This document shows, one piece after another, positions 54,992 through 63,627 of a DNA stretch of 64,000 nt (positions are counted from its first letter, which is position 1; every line of letters begins with the position of its first letter). Where the stretch lies: positions 1-64,000 of the forward strand of contig NZ_PYSV01000014.1 of assembly GCF_003028415.1 (NCBI RefSeq). Reading direction: 5' to 3'. The stretch comes from Deinococcus arcticus (GTDB lineage Bacteria; Deinococcota; Deinococci; Deinococcales; Deinococcaceae). Below the pieces are notes generated by a model. The model was not told the origin of the DNA. It worked only from the letters and a program-made list of their open reading frames with translations, and searched no databases. The position numbers and the translations under genes were made by a program.

Positions 54992-57900
54992 TCAGGGCGC
55001 TGCTGAAGCCTTCTCCGGCGCCAGCGGCAGGGTAAAGTGAAAGGTGCTGCCCACGCCCGGAGTGCTCTCGGCCCAGAGGGCGCCGCCGTGGCGCTCGACA
55101 ATCTTCTGACAGATTCCCAGGCCCAGCCCGGTGCCCTCGTACTGGTCGCGGGCGTGCAGGCGCTGAAACAGCACGAAGATGCGCTGCAGATAGGCCGCCT
55201 CAATGCCAATGCCGTTGTCGGCCACACGCAGGTGCCACGCCTGACCTTCGCGCGCAGCGTCCAGGTGAATCTCGGGCGTGACCCCCGGGCGGGTGAACTT
55301 CAGGGCGTTGGACAGCAGGTTCTGCAGCAGCTGGGCCAGCTGTGGGCCGTCACCCAGTACCTCGGGCAACTCGCCCACAGTCACGCGCGCCCCGGTTTCT
55401 TCCAGGCGGCGGCTCAGGCGGGCCAGGGCCTCGGTGAGCGGGGTGCGCAGGTCCACTGGCTGCAGGGGCGCTGCGTCACCGCTCAGGCGCGAGTAGGTCA
55501 GCAGGTCGTCCACCAGAGCCCGCATGCGCTCAGCGCCTTTCTCGATCATGCCCAGATACAGGTGGGCGCGCTCGTCCAGCTGCCCGCCGTAGCGCTGCGC
55601 GATCAGCCCCGTGAAGCTGGCCACGGTGCGAATGGGTTCTTTCAGATCGTGCGAGGTGATATACGCGAAACGCTCCAGTTCCATGTTGCTGCGCTGCAGT
55701 TCCGCGTTGGCCCGTTCCAGTTCGGCGGTGCGCGCCTGCACCCGCCGTTCCAGTGAGGCTGCCAGTTCGGCCAGCTGGGCCTGCGCTTCCCGCTGCGCGG
55801 TCACGTCCGTGTTCGTGCCAAACCAGCGCACAATCTGTCCCTGCGCGTCCCGGATGGGCACGGCCCGCGACAGGAACCACCGGTACTCGCCCGTCCTGGA
55901 GCGCAGGGGAAAGGTGTCCTCCCACGGCTCACCGGCCTTGACTGCGTGGCTGAACTTGCGCACCACCTCGTCCCGGTGCTCGGGGTGGTGCAGCTGGGCC
56001 CAGCCCCAGCCCTGCACCTCTTCGAGTGTGGTGCCGGTGTAGTCGTACCAGCGCTGGTTGAACCACCCGATGGCCCCTGAGGGGTCGGCGGTCCAGGCGA
56101 ACTGGCTGATATGGTCGGCCAGCTCACGAAAACGCTCCTCGCTCTCGCGCAGGGCAGCCAGCACGGCCCGGCGCTCCTGCACGTCCAGCAGCACCCCGGG
56201 AAACGAGAGAGGCGTGCCGTCCCCGTCCAGGTCCACGCGGCCGTTGGCCTCGATCCAGTAATACTGGCCGTCGCGCCGCCGGACCCGGTATTCATGCGCG
56301 TATGGGCCGCCCCGCGCCACCGCCTCGTCAATGGCCGCCACCAGACCGGGGCGGTCGTCTGGGTGTACGGTGGCGATCACTTGTTCCAGGCTCAGGCCCT
56401 CCTGCCCCAGCGCGGGGTCCAGTCCGAAACTGGTGGCAAACGCCTCGTCCACAGTAAAGCGGTCGTGGCGCAGGTCCCAGAACCATGTGCCCAGAATCGC
56501 GCCCGCTGCGAGCGCCAGCCCAATCCGCTCGACATGCTGCTGCAGCGCCTGTTCGGCCGCCATCCTCGCGGTGACGTCCTGCTCGGCCACCACCGCCCCC
56601 AGCAACTGGCCCCCGGCGCCCAGGATGGGCGCGGCGTTGTTCAGGAAAAAGCGCCGCTCCGTGCCGCCAAACGGCTGGTATTCCACCAGTTCGCCCCGAA
56701 CGGTCTCACCCTGCAGCAGGGCGCGGGCCATGCCCCACTCGTGGGCCTGGATACGCTGGCCGGTGCCGGGCCACCAGCCGGCCCACTCGCCGTACTCCTC
56801 CCAGCGGCTGGTTTCGGGGGCCATGCCCCACAGCTCACGGTGCGCGGCGTTGTCCCGGATCAGGTGACCGGCGGGATCGGCCAGCAGCACGCCCACCGGC
56901 AGGGCGTCCAGCACCGCCGAGAGCTGCGCCTCGCTGCGCGCGAGGGCCAGTTGCACTTCGTGCTGCTGGTGGACATTGGTGGCGCTGCCCAGCCACTCGT
57001 GACCCTGCAGGGGCGTGAGCTGCACCTGATGCCACTCGTAGGCGCCGTCCCGGCGCCGCAGCCGCACCTCCTGCTGAAAGGGGGCCTGCGGCGCCGGCGT
57101 GGTGGCCGCCCGCACCAGGCCCAGGTCGTCCGGGTGAATCACCTCGCGCCAGACCTCGTGCCCAGCATGTTCGGGGCAGCCGGTGTAGCGGCGCCAGCTG
57201 GGATTGAACTGCGCCTCGCCGCTCTCGATGTTCACGGTCCACACCAGCTGCGGGGTGGTGTCCAGCACCCGCCGCGTGCGCCCGGCCTGCGCCCGTTCCG
57301 CCTGCCACGCGGCGCGGTCCAGCGCCTGCGCGAACAGCGCCGCACTGGCCTGCAGAACACCGCGCTCGTCGGTGCCCAGTGGACGGGGACTGGGGAACCC
57401 CAGCCTCAGCAGGCCCACCGCGCGCCCGCCTGGACCAGTGTGCAGGGGGATGAGCGCCTGAACCGGGGTTGCTGTCCAGGCTTCTGTGCCCAGCGCCCAT
57501 TCGGGAAAGCGCGCGGCCAGCGCCGGGGCGCTGAGCAGCACCGGCTCGCCCGCCGCCAGCAGCCCGGCCAGGGCGCTGCCGGGGGTCAGGGGCAAGGTCC
57601 GCTCCTGGGCCCCGTTCCCGTCCATCAAGAGGTGCAGGCTGTCGCCCCGGCACACGCTGAGGTGGGCCTGGGTTGCCCCCAGTACGCCGGCCACCTGGGG
57701 CAGGGCGGCCTGCACCTCGGTCAGCGTTTGCGCCCTGGCCAGCGTTCCCGTCAGGGCCTGCAGGCCTCTGTAGTGCTCCTGGGCGTCGCGCTGGGGCTGC
57801 AGGTCGTGCAGCGTATTCAGCACATAGGCCAGGTCGGACCCGGCCCACACCGGGCGGCGGTGCAGGCGCTGCCAGCGGTAGCCCCCACTGGCCAGCCGCA

Positions 57901-58153
57901 GACGAACGTCGTGCACACTGGGCCCGGGGTCCAGGGCGGTGCGGGGCCACTGTGTCTGGAGTGTCTGGCGGTCCTCTGGATGCAGCAGCGCACCCAGGCC
58001 AGCAGCACACAGCGGGCCCGCCTCCAGGCCAGTCTGGGCCGCCAGCTCGGGATTGGCGTAGATCACGGCGCCGCCCGCATCCTGAATGCAGGTGGGCAGT
58101 GGAAGAACATCAAGCGGACTGAACGAAGAAGGCACCAGGGTCCGCTCTGACAT
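54992..58153 (-). CDS. Multi-PAS sensor histidine kinase
   Basis: A 1053-aa soluble sensor kinase. At least five PAS-type units and one GAF domain precede the transmitter: PAS1 (~15-125), GAF (~140-285), then PAS units (e.g. YRRYTGCPEHAGHEVW-like, LGSATNVHQQHEVQ, GIRQ-less PAC tails QRRAVLAALRESEERFRELA and WTADPSGAIGWFNQRW). The HisKA domain has TSHDLKEPIRTVASFTGLIA, and the HATPase domain ends DNGIGIEAAYLQRIFVLFQR, GTGLGLGI. The start is ATG at 58153 or GTG at 58156; a TAAGAT box (58163-58168, minus strand) just upstream favours a leaderless transcript. Downstream its stop codon hosts repeat copy E. Confidence 0.9.
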   Translation of the reverse strand: MSERTLVPSSFSPLDVLPLPTCIQDAGGAVIYANPELAAQTGLEAGPLCAAGLGALLHPEDRQTLQTQWPRTALDPGPSVHDVRLRLASGGYRWQRLHRRPVWAGSDLAYVLNTLHDLQPQRDAQEHYRGLQALTGTLARAQTLTEVQAALPQVAGVLGATQAHLSVCRGDSLHLLMDGNGAQERTLPLTPGSALAGLLAAGEPVLLSAPALAARFPEWALGTEAWTATPVQALIPLHTGPGGRAVGLLRLGFPSPRPLGTDERGVLQASAALFAQALDRAAWQAERAQAGRTRRVLDTTPQLVWTVNIESGEAQFNPSWRRYTGCPEHAGHEVWREVIHPDDLGLVRAATTPAPQAPFQQEVRLRRRDGAYEWHQVQLTPLQGHEWLGSATNVHQQHEVQLALARSEAQLSAVLDALPVGVLLADPAGHLIRDNAAHRELWGMAPETSRWEEYGEWAGWWPGTGQRIQAHEWGMARALLQGETVRGELVEYQPFGGTERRFFLNNAAPILGAGGQLLGAVVAEQDVTARMAAEQALQQHVERIGLALAAGAILGTWFWDLRHDRFTVDEAFATSFGLDPALGQEGLSLEQVIATVHPDDRPGLVAAIDEAVARGGPYAHEYRVRRRDGQYYWIEANGRVDLDGDGTPLSFPGVLLDVQERRAVLAALRESEERFRELADHISQFAWTADPSGAIGWFNQRWYDYTGTTLEEVQGWGWAQLHHPEHRDEVVRKFSHAVKAGEPWEDTFPLRSRTGEYRWFLSRAVPIRDAQGQIVRWFGTNTDVTAQREAQAQLAELAASLERRVQARTAELERANAELQRSNMELERFAYITSHDLKEPIRTVASFTGLIAQRYGGQLDERAHLYLGMIEKGAERMRALVDDLLTYSRLSGDAAPLQPVDLRTPLTEALARLSRRLEETGARVTVGELPEVLGDGPQLAQLLQNLLSNALKFTRPGVTPEIHLDAAREGQAWHLRVADNGIGIEAAYLQRIFVLFQRLHARDQYEGTGLGLGICQKIVERHGGALWAESTPGVGSTFHFTLPLAPEKASAAP

Positions 58154-58320
58154 CACCCACTCATCTTAAGCGCTGGCCGGAAAAGCAGGGCGCAGAGGGA
58201 AGACGTGTCGGGACTGCTGGGTTCCGCAGTGGGGGAGATGGCACCTTTTCCTGTCACTGCTCAGCGTTTGACTCCTCTTTCCTCGGCAGTGCAAGGCCGT
58301 GTTTTCGCTCCCCGGCTCGC

Positions 58321-58617
58321 TCACTTGCTCTCAGGACCAACAGCGAGCTCCCGAGGCTCTGGCTCTAAGCCCTGGCGCACCATGCCCTGTGTGGCCAGAT
58401 CGACCAGGAGGGTGTGAGCGTCCTGCTCAGCCTGTGCGGCAGGGACCTGGAAGGCGGCGCTCAGGGCGGCGCCCACCCCCTGGGTGGTGGCGGGCAGAGC
58501 CAGCCACGCGGCGCGGCCCGTGGCGTTCAGGCTGTACATCAGGCTCCGGCCCGCGTGCATCAGAATCAGTTCATCGCCCAGATCGGTGACCAGCACTTCG
58601 GGGTCCGTTTCCCACAT
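58321..58617 (-). CDS. PqqD-family protein
   Basis: A 98-aa PqqD-like protein (VLVTDLGDELILMHAGRS, MYSLNATGRAAWLAL, then LLVDLATQGMVRQGL). PqqD proteins are peptide chaperones for radical-SAM enzymes in RiPP synthesis (or part of HPr-rel-A systems), but no PqqE, precursor peptide or kinase gene is near, so it stands alone here. It may be a remnant or act in trans. Separated by 164 bp from the kinase gene downstream on the same strand. Confidence 0.78.
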   Translation of the reverse strand: MWETDPEVLVTDLGDELILMHAGRSLMYSLNATGRAAWLALPATTQGVGAALSAAFQVPAAQAEQDAHTLLVDLATQGMVRQGLEPEPRELAVGPESK

Positions 58618-58670
58618 GGCCGCAGCATAGCGTCCGGGTGTGGACAGGGAACCATTGAGGAGTTGGCGTA

Positions 58671-58692
58671 AGATTCGGGAATCTTTTTTGAT
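58671..58692 (+). promoter_or_regulatory. Left half of a 22-bp perfect inverted pair
   Basis: Contains the palindrome AGATTCGGGAATCT followed by TTTTTGAT. An exact inverted copy lies at 60140-60161, 1447 bp away. On the + strand the A-rich stem plus T run also looks like a short intrinsic terminator. The rest of 58618-58924 holds no gene; TTGCGCGCAA occurs at 58729-58738. Confidence 0.6.
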
Positions 58693-58911
58693 GCATCTTT
58701 CCTTCTTGCCGCTGGATGTAGTTAATAGTTGCGCGCAACGGGCCTATTTGCCTTCATAAACCAATCAGATCGCACCATCGGCTGATGACCCATCATGCTG
58801 CTACCTCTTCTTTGCTCTCCCTCGCCCAAGCACCCCCAGCCCAGGCTTGTGCCTTGGGCACAGCCACTGTACAGGCACAGTGCGCCAATACCCCCTTTTC
58901 GTCCCCTCTGC

Positions 58912-58917
58912 TACACT
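58912..58917 (+). promoter_or_regulatory. Leaderless-type -10 box (TACACT)
   Basis: TACACT lies 7 nt before the ATG at 58925, the Deinococcus leaderless arrangement. It decides the start of the secreted protein gene. Confidence 0.55.
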
Positions 58918-58924
58918 CCCGGTC

Positions 58925-59464
58925 ATGATCCGTGTCGCCTTGGCCCTCACCTGTCTGCTGTGCTCAAGCGTGGGCCTGACCGGCGGGGCTGAGCCGCCCC
59001 AGCCCCGTATGACGGTGTCTGCTCGTCCTCCAACGGCCCTCGCGGCGCAGTCGCCGGTGAAGCCCGGTCAGACCTGGATTCTGAGTGGGACTAGAGCCGA
59101 TGGTCAGAAGGTCAGCCGGGCCATTGTGCTCACGATGCAGGCCCCCAGCTGGTCTGACAGCGAAGGCTGGTCCTTCGACTCAGAAATGGGGTTTTTCGAT
59201 TATCACCCACAGACGGGCAAAGTCTTTGTGGGTGAAATGCTCTCAGCCTTCCTGACTGGGAACGACGTGCTGATGTGCTTCGGCTTCAGGACCCCTGCTG
59301 GCATCACGGGCGCCCTGATGAGTGGGAGTCTGGAGGAATTACAGGCCGAGTCGGACAAGGTTGATCCCACCGCGCCGGACCCCACGACGACCGAGGAAGC
59401 GCTCCGCATCATGCGGGCCGCTGGCATGAAGGTCGGCACCTGCACACTGACCCTCAAGAAATAA
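58925..59464 (+). CDS. Secreted hypothetical protein
   Basis: A 179-aa protein from the ATG at 58925 (the frame extends to 58847 but the signal peptide starts here: IRVALALTCLLCSSVGLTGG). The mature part is beta-rich (VKPGQTWILSGTRADGQKVS, SDSEGWSFDSEMGFFDYHPQ) and ends with an acidic helix and TLTLKK. No family recognised. It is the only gene inside the segment bounded by the 22-bp inverted pair, and its leaderless box is at 58912-58917. Confidence 0.68.
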   Translation: MIRVALALTCLLCSSVGLTGGAEPPQPRMTVSARPPTALAAQSPVKPGQTWILSGTRADGQKVSRAIVLTMQAPSWSDSEGWSFDSEMGFFDYHPQTGKVFVGEMLSAFLTGNDVLMCFGFRTPAGITGALMSGSLEELQAESDKVDPTAPDPTTTEEALRIMRAAGMKVGTCTLTLKK

Positions 59465-59782
59465 GGCGTTCGGCCCCTCCAGATTTATCGTCTGCAGCCG
59501 GCGGAAGGGGTGCTGGCTCAGGTTAAACCGCAGCCTCGCTCGCGCCGCGGCCATAAGTTGAGCAGGGGGACAAGCGTCGGTTTGCCTGCAGTGGCATCAG
59601 CGGACCTGTTGTTCTGAACCTAGCAGGGTTTTTGGACGTCGGCGTGTGAGGAGATGCTCGGGCGCCTGTGGCTACAACGACTGGGTGGCTTACCGCTGGA
59701 ATGCGGCTCTTGCCTCCGCGGATGCTACCGGCCACGTGACTCACCGTACCGCAGGGCTCAAGACGGCCTGTTGCGCCTTGAT

Positions 59783-59809
59783 AATCTGACTCAATTGTGA
59801 GTACAGATT
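59783..59809. promoter_or_regulatory. 27-bp dyad, candidate operator
   Basis: AATCTG-ACTCA (59783-59793) and TGAGT-A-CAGATT (59798-59809) are complementary around ATTG, with one extra base in the right arm. TTGCGCGCAA follows at 59816-59825. Otherwise 59465-59782 shows nothing I can support. Confidence 0.5.
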
Positions 59810-59883
59810 GGGGCGTTGCGCGCAATAATTGCGTTGGCAGCGGTTAAAACAAGCCACATCTCCCTGGCTTGGAGAAAATAAGA

Positions 59884-59955
59884 CTTTGGCATAGGCACCT
59901 GCCAAAGCACAGGGAGCAGGCCTGTCACTCCCTATTGAGAGGGCATTGCTGCCCT
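59884..59955 (+). ncRNA. Candidate structured RNA (three consecutive hairpins)
   Basis: CTTTGGCA/TGCCAAAG (59884-59891/59900-59907), AGGGAG/CTCCCT (59911-59916/59928-59933, with inner CAGGCCTG) and AGGGCA/TGCCCT (59940-59945/59950-59955) are three perfect stems within 72 nt. CTCCCT can also pair with AGAGGG (59938-59943), giving alternative folds. No reading frame covers it. Strand is not certain; it may be a leader of the recombinase-like gene ~200 nt downstream. Confidence 0.4.
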
Positions 59956-60139
59956 TGTGCCTCCTTTCAGCTCAACTCCTCTCAGGGTGGTTTGTCCTGC
60001 CCACGCCTGTGCCAGCGCTTGAGCGGTGTAGGAAAGACTGTTGAGTGAATATGTGAGGCTCTGTCAGGGGCTATAGCCTTGATGTTTTTGGCTTTTGTGC
60101 AAAAGAGTTTTACGCTCTGTAACAGGGTATAAGAGAACT

Positions 60140-60161
60140 ATCAAAAAAGATTCCCGAATCT
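60140..60161 (-). promoter_or_regulatory. Right half of the 22-bp inverted pair, abutting a start codon
   Basis: Exact inverse of 58671-58692 (palindrome AGATTCCCGAATCT at its right end). Its last base is directly followed by the ATG at 60162, so it occupies the leader/ribosome-binding position. A TATAAG at 60128-60133 upstream could be a -10. Confidence 0.6.
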
Positions 60162-61058
60162 ATGTACACTGTGGCCATGGCCCCTGACATTGCCCGGCTG
60201 TCCCAGGCGCTGGCTGCTGCCGATCTGGACGAACTCTTTCCGCTGGTCAAGGACCACCTGCGGATTCGCACCGATCATCTGCTGCGCCTGCTTTCGCCCT
60301 TCTTCGCCCAGGCGCAGGCCACCGGGGTCAACCTGCAGCGCCCCTCTGCCGAACTCTCTGAACTGCTCAGCGGTGTGGCGGCCACCAACCGCAACGGCAC
60401 AGTAGCCCGGCCAAACACGGTGCGGGCCCGTCTGGGCGCCATGAGTGCGCTGTACACCTACGCTGTGGCGGTGGGAGCCGTCACGGAACACCCCATGCAG
60501 GGCCTGCAGCGGCCACCCAAGGAATTTGCCGATCTGCCCGGCACGCCGCGCGAACAGGTGCAGCGCCTCCATGGGCACACACGACGCCACGCCGATCTGG
60601 CCGCGCTGCACGCCGCTCTGGTGCTCATCGACGAACACGCCCTGAAGGTCAGCGAACTGCTGAGCCTCACCTGGGACCACCTCAACCTCACCGGCTACGA
60701 ACTGGCCCGGAGCGCGGGCCGCACGCCACTGTCGCAGCGGGCCAAAGATGCCCTGATGCCACTGGTCATTCAGGCGGGCGGCCTGCTGGGTGACGAGAGC
60801 CTGCCCGCGCGCCTGGATACCCGCCGGCGCCTGTTTCCCTGGCCCAATGAAGCGACCTTCCGCGCAGAGCTGATGCGCGCCTGCCGGGCCACACCCATTC
60901 CCTACGCCAGTCCGGGCGATCTGCGCCGCGCCAGCTTGCGCGACCACCCACACACGCCTCGCAGCGCGGGCTACGCCCCGGAAGACGGTGAGCGGCAGCT
61001 GGCGCGCGCCACCAACCTGGCCAGAACCGTGGCCCAGGCCCTGCACCCGGAGGAGTGA
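60162..61058 (+). CDS. Degenerate tyrosine recombinase-like protein
   Basis: A 298-aa protein with the Xer/integrase fold: a core-binding part (RPNTVRARLGAMSALYTYAV) and a C-terminal domain (LIDEHALKVSELLSLTWDHL). Against the family, the first catalytic Arg is Lys (ALKVSEL), the HxLR box is ASPGDLRRA (His lost, Arg kept), and neither the second His/Trp nor the Tyr nucleophile is present in the last 40 residues. It should therefore bind DNA but not recombine. The ATG at 60162 is fused to the inverted-pair site at 60140-60161, which may be its own operator. Its TGA stop hosts repeat copy C. Confidence 0.8.
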   Translation: MYTVAMAPDIARLSQALAAADLDELFPLVKDHLRIRTDHLLRLLSPFFAQAQATGVNLQRPSAELSELLSGVAATNRNGTVARPNTVRARLGAMSALYTYAVAVGAVTEHPMQGLQRPPKEFADLPGTPREQVQRLHGHTRRHADLAALHAALVLIDEHALKVSELLSLTWDHLNLTGYELARSAGRTPLSQRAKDALMPLVIQAGGLLGDESLPARLDTRRRLFPWPNEATFRAELMRACRATPIPYASPGDLRRASLRDHPHTPRSAGYAPEDGERQLARATNLARTVAQALHPEE

Positions 61059-61236
61059 TACGGCTTCCGAAAAATTCCGGAACACCTTACGGAATTTTTT
61101 CGACCGGAGGGACTCGAAGAGCTGCGCAGCAGAGAAGGAACAAATGCGGATTTCCGGGAATTGGGCTGGAACAGCGCCGAAGGCGGGGAACATCCCCCTT
61201 CTTCCCGGATGTTACGGAAATGGACGGCCATCCGTC
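61059..61236 (-). repeat. Copy C of the dispersed palindromic element, at a stop codon
   Basis: 178 bp flanked by TGA at 61056-61058 (the stop of the recombinase-like gene) and at 61237-61239. It is inverted relative to A and B. Hairpin arms are CGAAAAATTCCG (61068-61079) and CGGAATTTTTTCG (61090-61102). No gene was seen between here and 61396. Confidence 0.88.
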
Positions 61237-61395
61237 TGAAGGAGCGTTGGCGAGGCCAGACCTCCGGACACCACCCAACATCAGCGATCCTGTGCCCTCG
61301 CTGCCTTTCTGACTTGATGAGTGCCAGATGGAGGCCAGGGCCCGTCGACCCACTGTCAGAGCGGCGTGAGAGTGGCGGTATTAGCGTGCACAGAT

Positions 61396-63330
61396 ATGTC
61401 CGCGCTGGACGCCGGCCCCGGCTCTGACCTCCACCCGCTCCGCCCCTTGCCCGCGCCCGAGCCGGCCTTTGACCGGCTGGCGGCGCTGGCCGGACGGGTG
61501 CTGGGCAGCCCCATTGTGCTGATCGCGTTGATGGACGACGGACTGTTCTGGTTCAGGAGCGCCCTGGGCCTGGACCTCACGGGGCTGGACCCCGTGCGGC
61601 TGTTCTGTGAGCAGGTTCTGGGGGCCAGCGAGCCGCTGGTGGTCACCGACCCCCACGCGCACCCGAGCCTGCGCCACAGTCCCCTGGTCACCGGGACGCC
61701 GTTTATCCACTTTTATGCAGGTGCGCCGCTGCGCCTGCCGGGGGGCCCGGTGGTGGGCACCCTGAGCGTCCTGGACCACCAGCCGCGCGCCGACTTTGGT
61801 GAAGACGACCGCCGGGCCCTGCAGGACCTGGCCGACACGGTGGTGCGGGAACTGGAACTGGGCCGCGCCCTGCAGGCGACCCAGCAGGCCCTGCACCAGC
61901 AGCGGCGCAGCGAGGCCCTGAAAGACGCCATGCTGAACGCCGCGCTGGACTGCGTGGTGACCATGGACAGCCGGGGGCGTGTGCTGGAGTGGAATGCAGC
62001 GGCTGAGCAAACCTTCGGCTACACCCGGCAGGAAGCCGCTGGGCGGGAACTGGCCGAGCTGATTGTGCCCCCAGACGCCCGCGAGGCCCACCGGCGCGGG
62101 CTGGCCCACTATCTGCGCACCGGACAGGGGCCGGTGCTGGGCCGCCGCATTGAAGTGCCGGCGCTGCGGCGCAGCGGCGAGAGCTTTCCCTGCGAGCTGG
62201 CCATCTCGGCGGTGGATAGCGGTGAGGAGGTGCTGTTTACCGCCCACCTGCGTGACCTGACCGAGCGCCGCGCCGCCGAGGAGGCCCGGCGCGACAGCCA
62301 CGCCCTGCTGCGCGCGGTGGTGGACACGGTGCCGGAAGCCATCTTTGTGAAAGACCGGCAGGAGCGCTACGTGATGATCAACGCGGCGGGCGCCGGGCTG
62401 ATTGGGCGCCCGGCCGACGAGATTCTGGGCCGCAGCGACCACGAGCTGTTTCCCGAGGCCACCGCCCTGCACTCGGGCCGCCAGGACCGGCTGGTGCTGG
62501 ACACCGGTCAGACCGCGCAGTACGAGGTCACCGACCAGCTGCCCGACGGCCGGGTGCGCAGTTTCCTGTCGACCAAAAGCGCCTACCACGGCGCCCAGGG
62601 CGAGGTGCTGGGCCTGATCGGCTCGGCCATTGACCTGACGGACCGCAAGGCGCTGGCCGAGCAACTGGAACGGCAAAACGCCCAGCTGGCCGCACATGTG
62701 CAGACCCGCACCCAGGAACTGGAAGCGGCGCAGCTTGAAACCCTGGAGCGGCTGGCCCGCGCTGCCGAACACCGCGACGAGGACACCGGCGAACACGTCC
62801 ACCGCGTGGCGCAGGCCGCCGCCGGCATCGCCGCGCAGCTGGGCCTGCCCGGCGAGCAGGTGAAGCTGATCGCCCGCGCCGCGCCCCTGCACGACGTGGG
62901 CAAGATCGGGGTGCCCGACGCCATCCTGCTCAAGCCCGGCCGCCTGACGTCCGAGGAATTCGAGATGGTCAAGACGCACACGACCATCGGCGCCAGCCTG
63001 CTGAACGACAGCCACTCGGCGCTGATGCAGGCGGCGCAGACGATTGCCCTGACCCACCACGAGCGCTGGGACGGCGCCGGCTACCCGCAGGGGCTGATGG
63101 GCGAAGCCATTCCGCTGCTGGGCCGCATCGTGGCGGTGGCCGACGTCTTCGACGCGTTGACCAGCGAGCGGCCCTACAAGCGCGCCTGGACAGTGGAAGC
63201 GGCGGTGGCCGAAATCCGTGCCCAGGCAGGGCGCCAGTTTGACCCCGCGGTGGTGGCCGCGTTCGAGGCGTGGCTGGGCGCCGGGCGCCGGGCGCTACAG
63301 GCCGAGAACAGCGCGAAAGTGGCGGAGTGA
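61396..63330 (+). CDS. GAF-PAS-PAS-HD-GYP cyclic-di-GMP phosphodiesterase
   Basis: A 644-aa soluble protein. GAF domain (~15-175: [33 protein letters not shown]), two PAS domains (~190-310: [20 protein letters not shown]; ~320-430: [20 protein letters not shown]), and an HD-GYP domain (~455-640) with [13 protein letters not shown] and [11 protein letters not shown] intact. It should hydrolyse c-di-GMP in response to a small ligand, light or redox cue. The ATG at 61396 is preferred for domain fit; upstream in-frame starts reach 61321. No strong ribosome binding site was seen. Confidence 0.92.
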   Translation: MSALDAGPGSDLHPLRPLPAPEPAFDRLAALAGRVLGSPIVLIALMDDGLFWFRSALGLDLTGLDPVRLFCEQVLGASEPLVVTDPHAHPSLRHSPLVTGTPFIHFYAGAPLRLPGGPVVGTLSVLDHQPRADFGEDDRRALQDLADTVVRELELGRALQATQQALHQQRRSEALKDAMLNAALDCVVTMDSRGRVLEWNAAAEQTFGYTRQEAAGRELAELIVPPDAREAHRRGLAHYLRTGQGPVLGRRIEVPALRRSGESFPCELAISAVDSGEEVLFTAHLRDLTERRAAEEARRDSHALLRAVVDTVPEAIFVKDRQERYVMINAAGAGLIGRPADEILGRSDHELFPEATALHSGRQDRLVLDTGQTAQYEVTDQLPDGRVRSFLSTKSAYHGAQGEVLGLIGSAIDLTDRKALAEQLERQNAQLAAHVQTRTQELEAAQLETLERLARAAEHRDEDTGEHVHRVAQAAAGIAAQLGLPGEQVKLIARAAPLHDVGKIGVPDAILLKPGRLTSEEFEMVKTHTTIGASLLNDSHSALMQAAQTIALTHHERWDGAGYPQGLMGEAIPLLGRIVAVADVFDALTSERPYKRAWTVEAAVAEIRAQAGRQFDPAVVAAFEAWLGAGRRALQAENSAKVAE

Positions 63331-63370
63331 TTTTTCGCGTCTCAGACGCCATGGTGAATTCGGATTCATC

Positions 63371-63455
63371 CAGAATCGTCAGGAAGGCCCCAGGAAGACG
63401 GGGGCTGGACTCCAGGGGCCGACACCTCATTCCTAACGCCTTCCTGACGATTCTG
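63371..63455. repeat. 85-bp element with 18-bp perfect terminal inverted repeats
   Basis: CAGAATCGTCAGGAAGGC (63371-63388) and its exact complement (63438-63455) bracket a 49-bp centre. Both strands are open for translation through it. It lies 40 bp after the HD-GYP gene and is unlike the 176-bp family. The rest of the gap to 63627 shows only the promoter box below. Confidence 0.7.
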
Positions 63456-63614
63456 TGAGCAGAAGATTTTTCCCCGTTCTGGCGCGGGTTGCTCATGGCA
63501 CGGGGGCCAGCTAAGCCCTGGTGGGCCCCCACAGGACTCTGGGCGTGGCGTTCTACGGTCGTCAGACGAGGCGGGGCCAGCAAGTTTCACTTCTCTGACC
63601 TAAGCAGCATTAGG

Positions 63615-63620
63615 TAAGAT
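63615..63620 (+). promoter_or_regulatory. Leaderless-type -10 box (TAAGAT)
   Basis: TAAGAT lies 7 nt before the ATG at 63628, with no ribosome binding site between, as in Deinococcus leaderless genes. Confidence 0.5.
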
Positions 63621-63627
63621 AAAGCGA

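Noticed and set aside
59816..59850. TTGCGCGCAATAATTGCG considered as a dif/Xer site next to the recombinases
   Set aside because: It lacks the two 11-bp arms with 6-bp centre and the TTATGTTAA-like right arm of dif.
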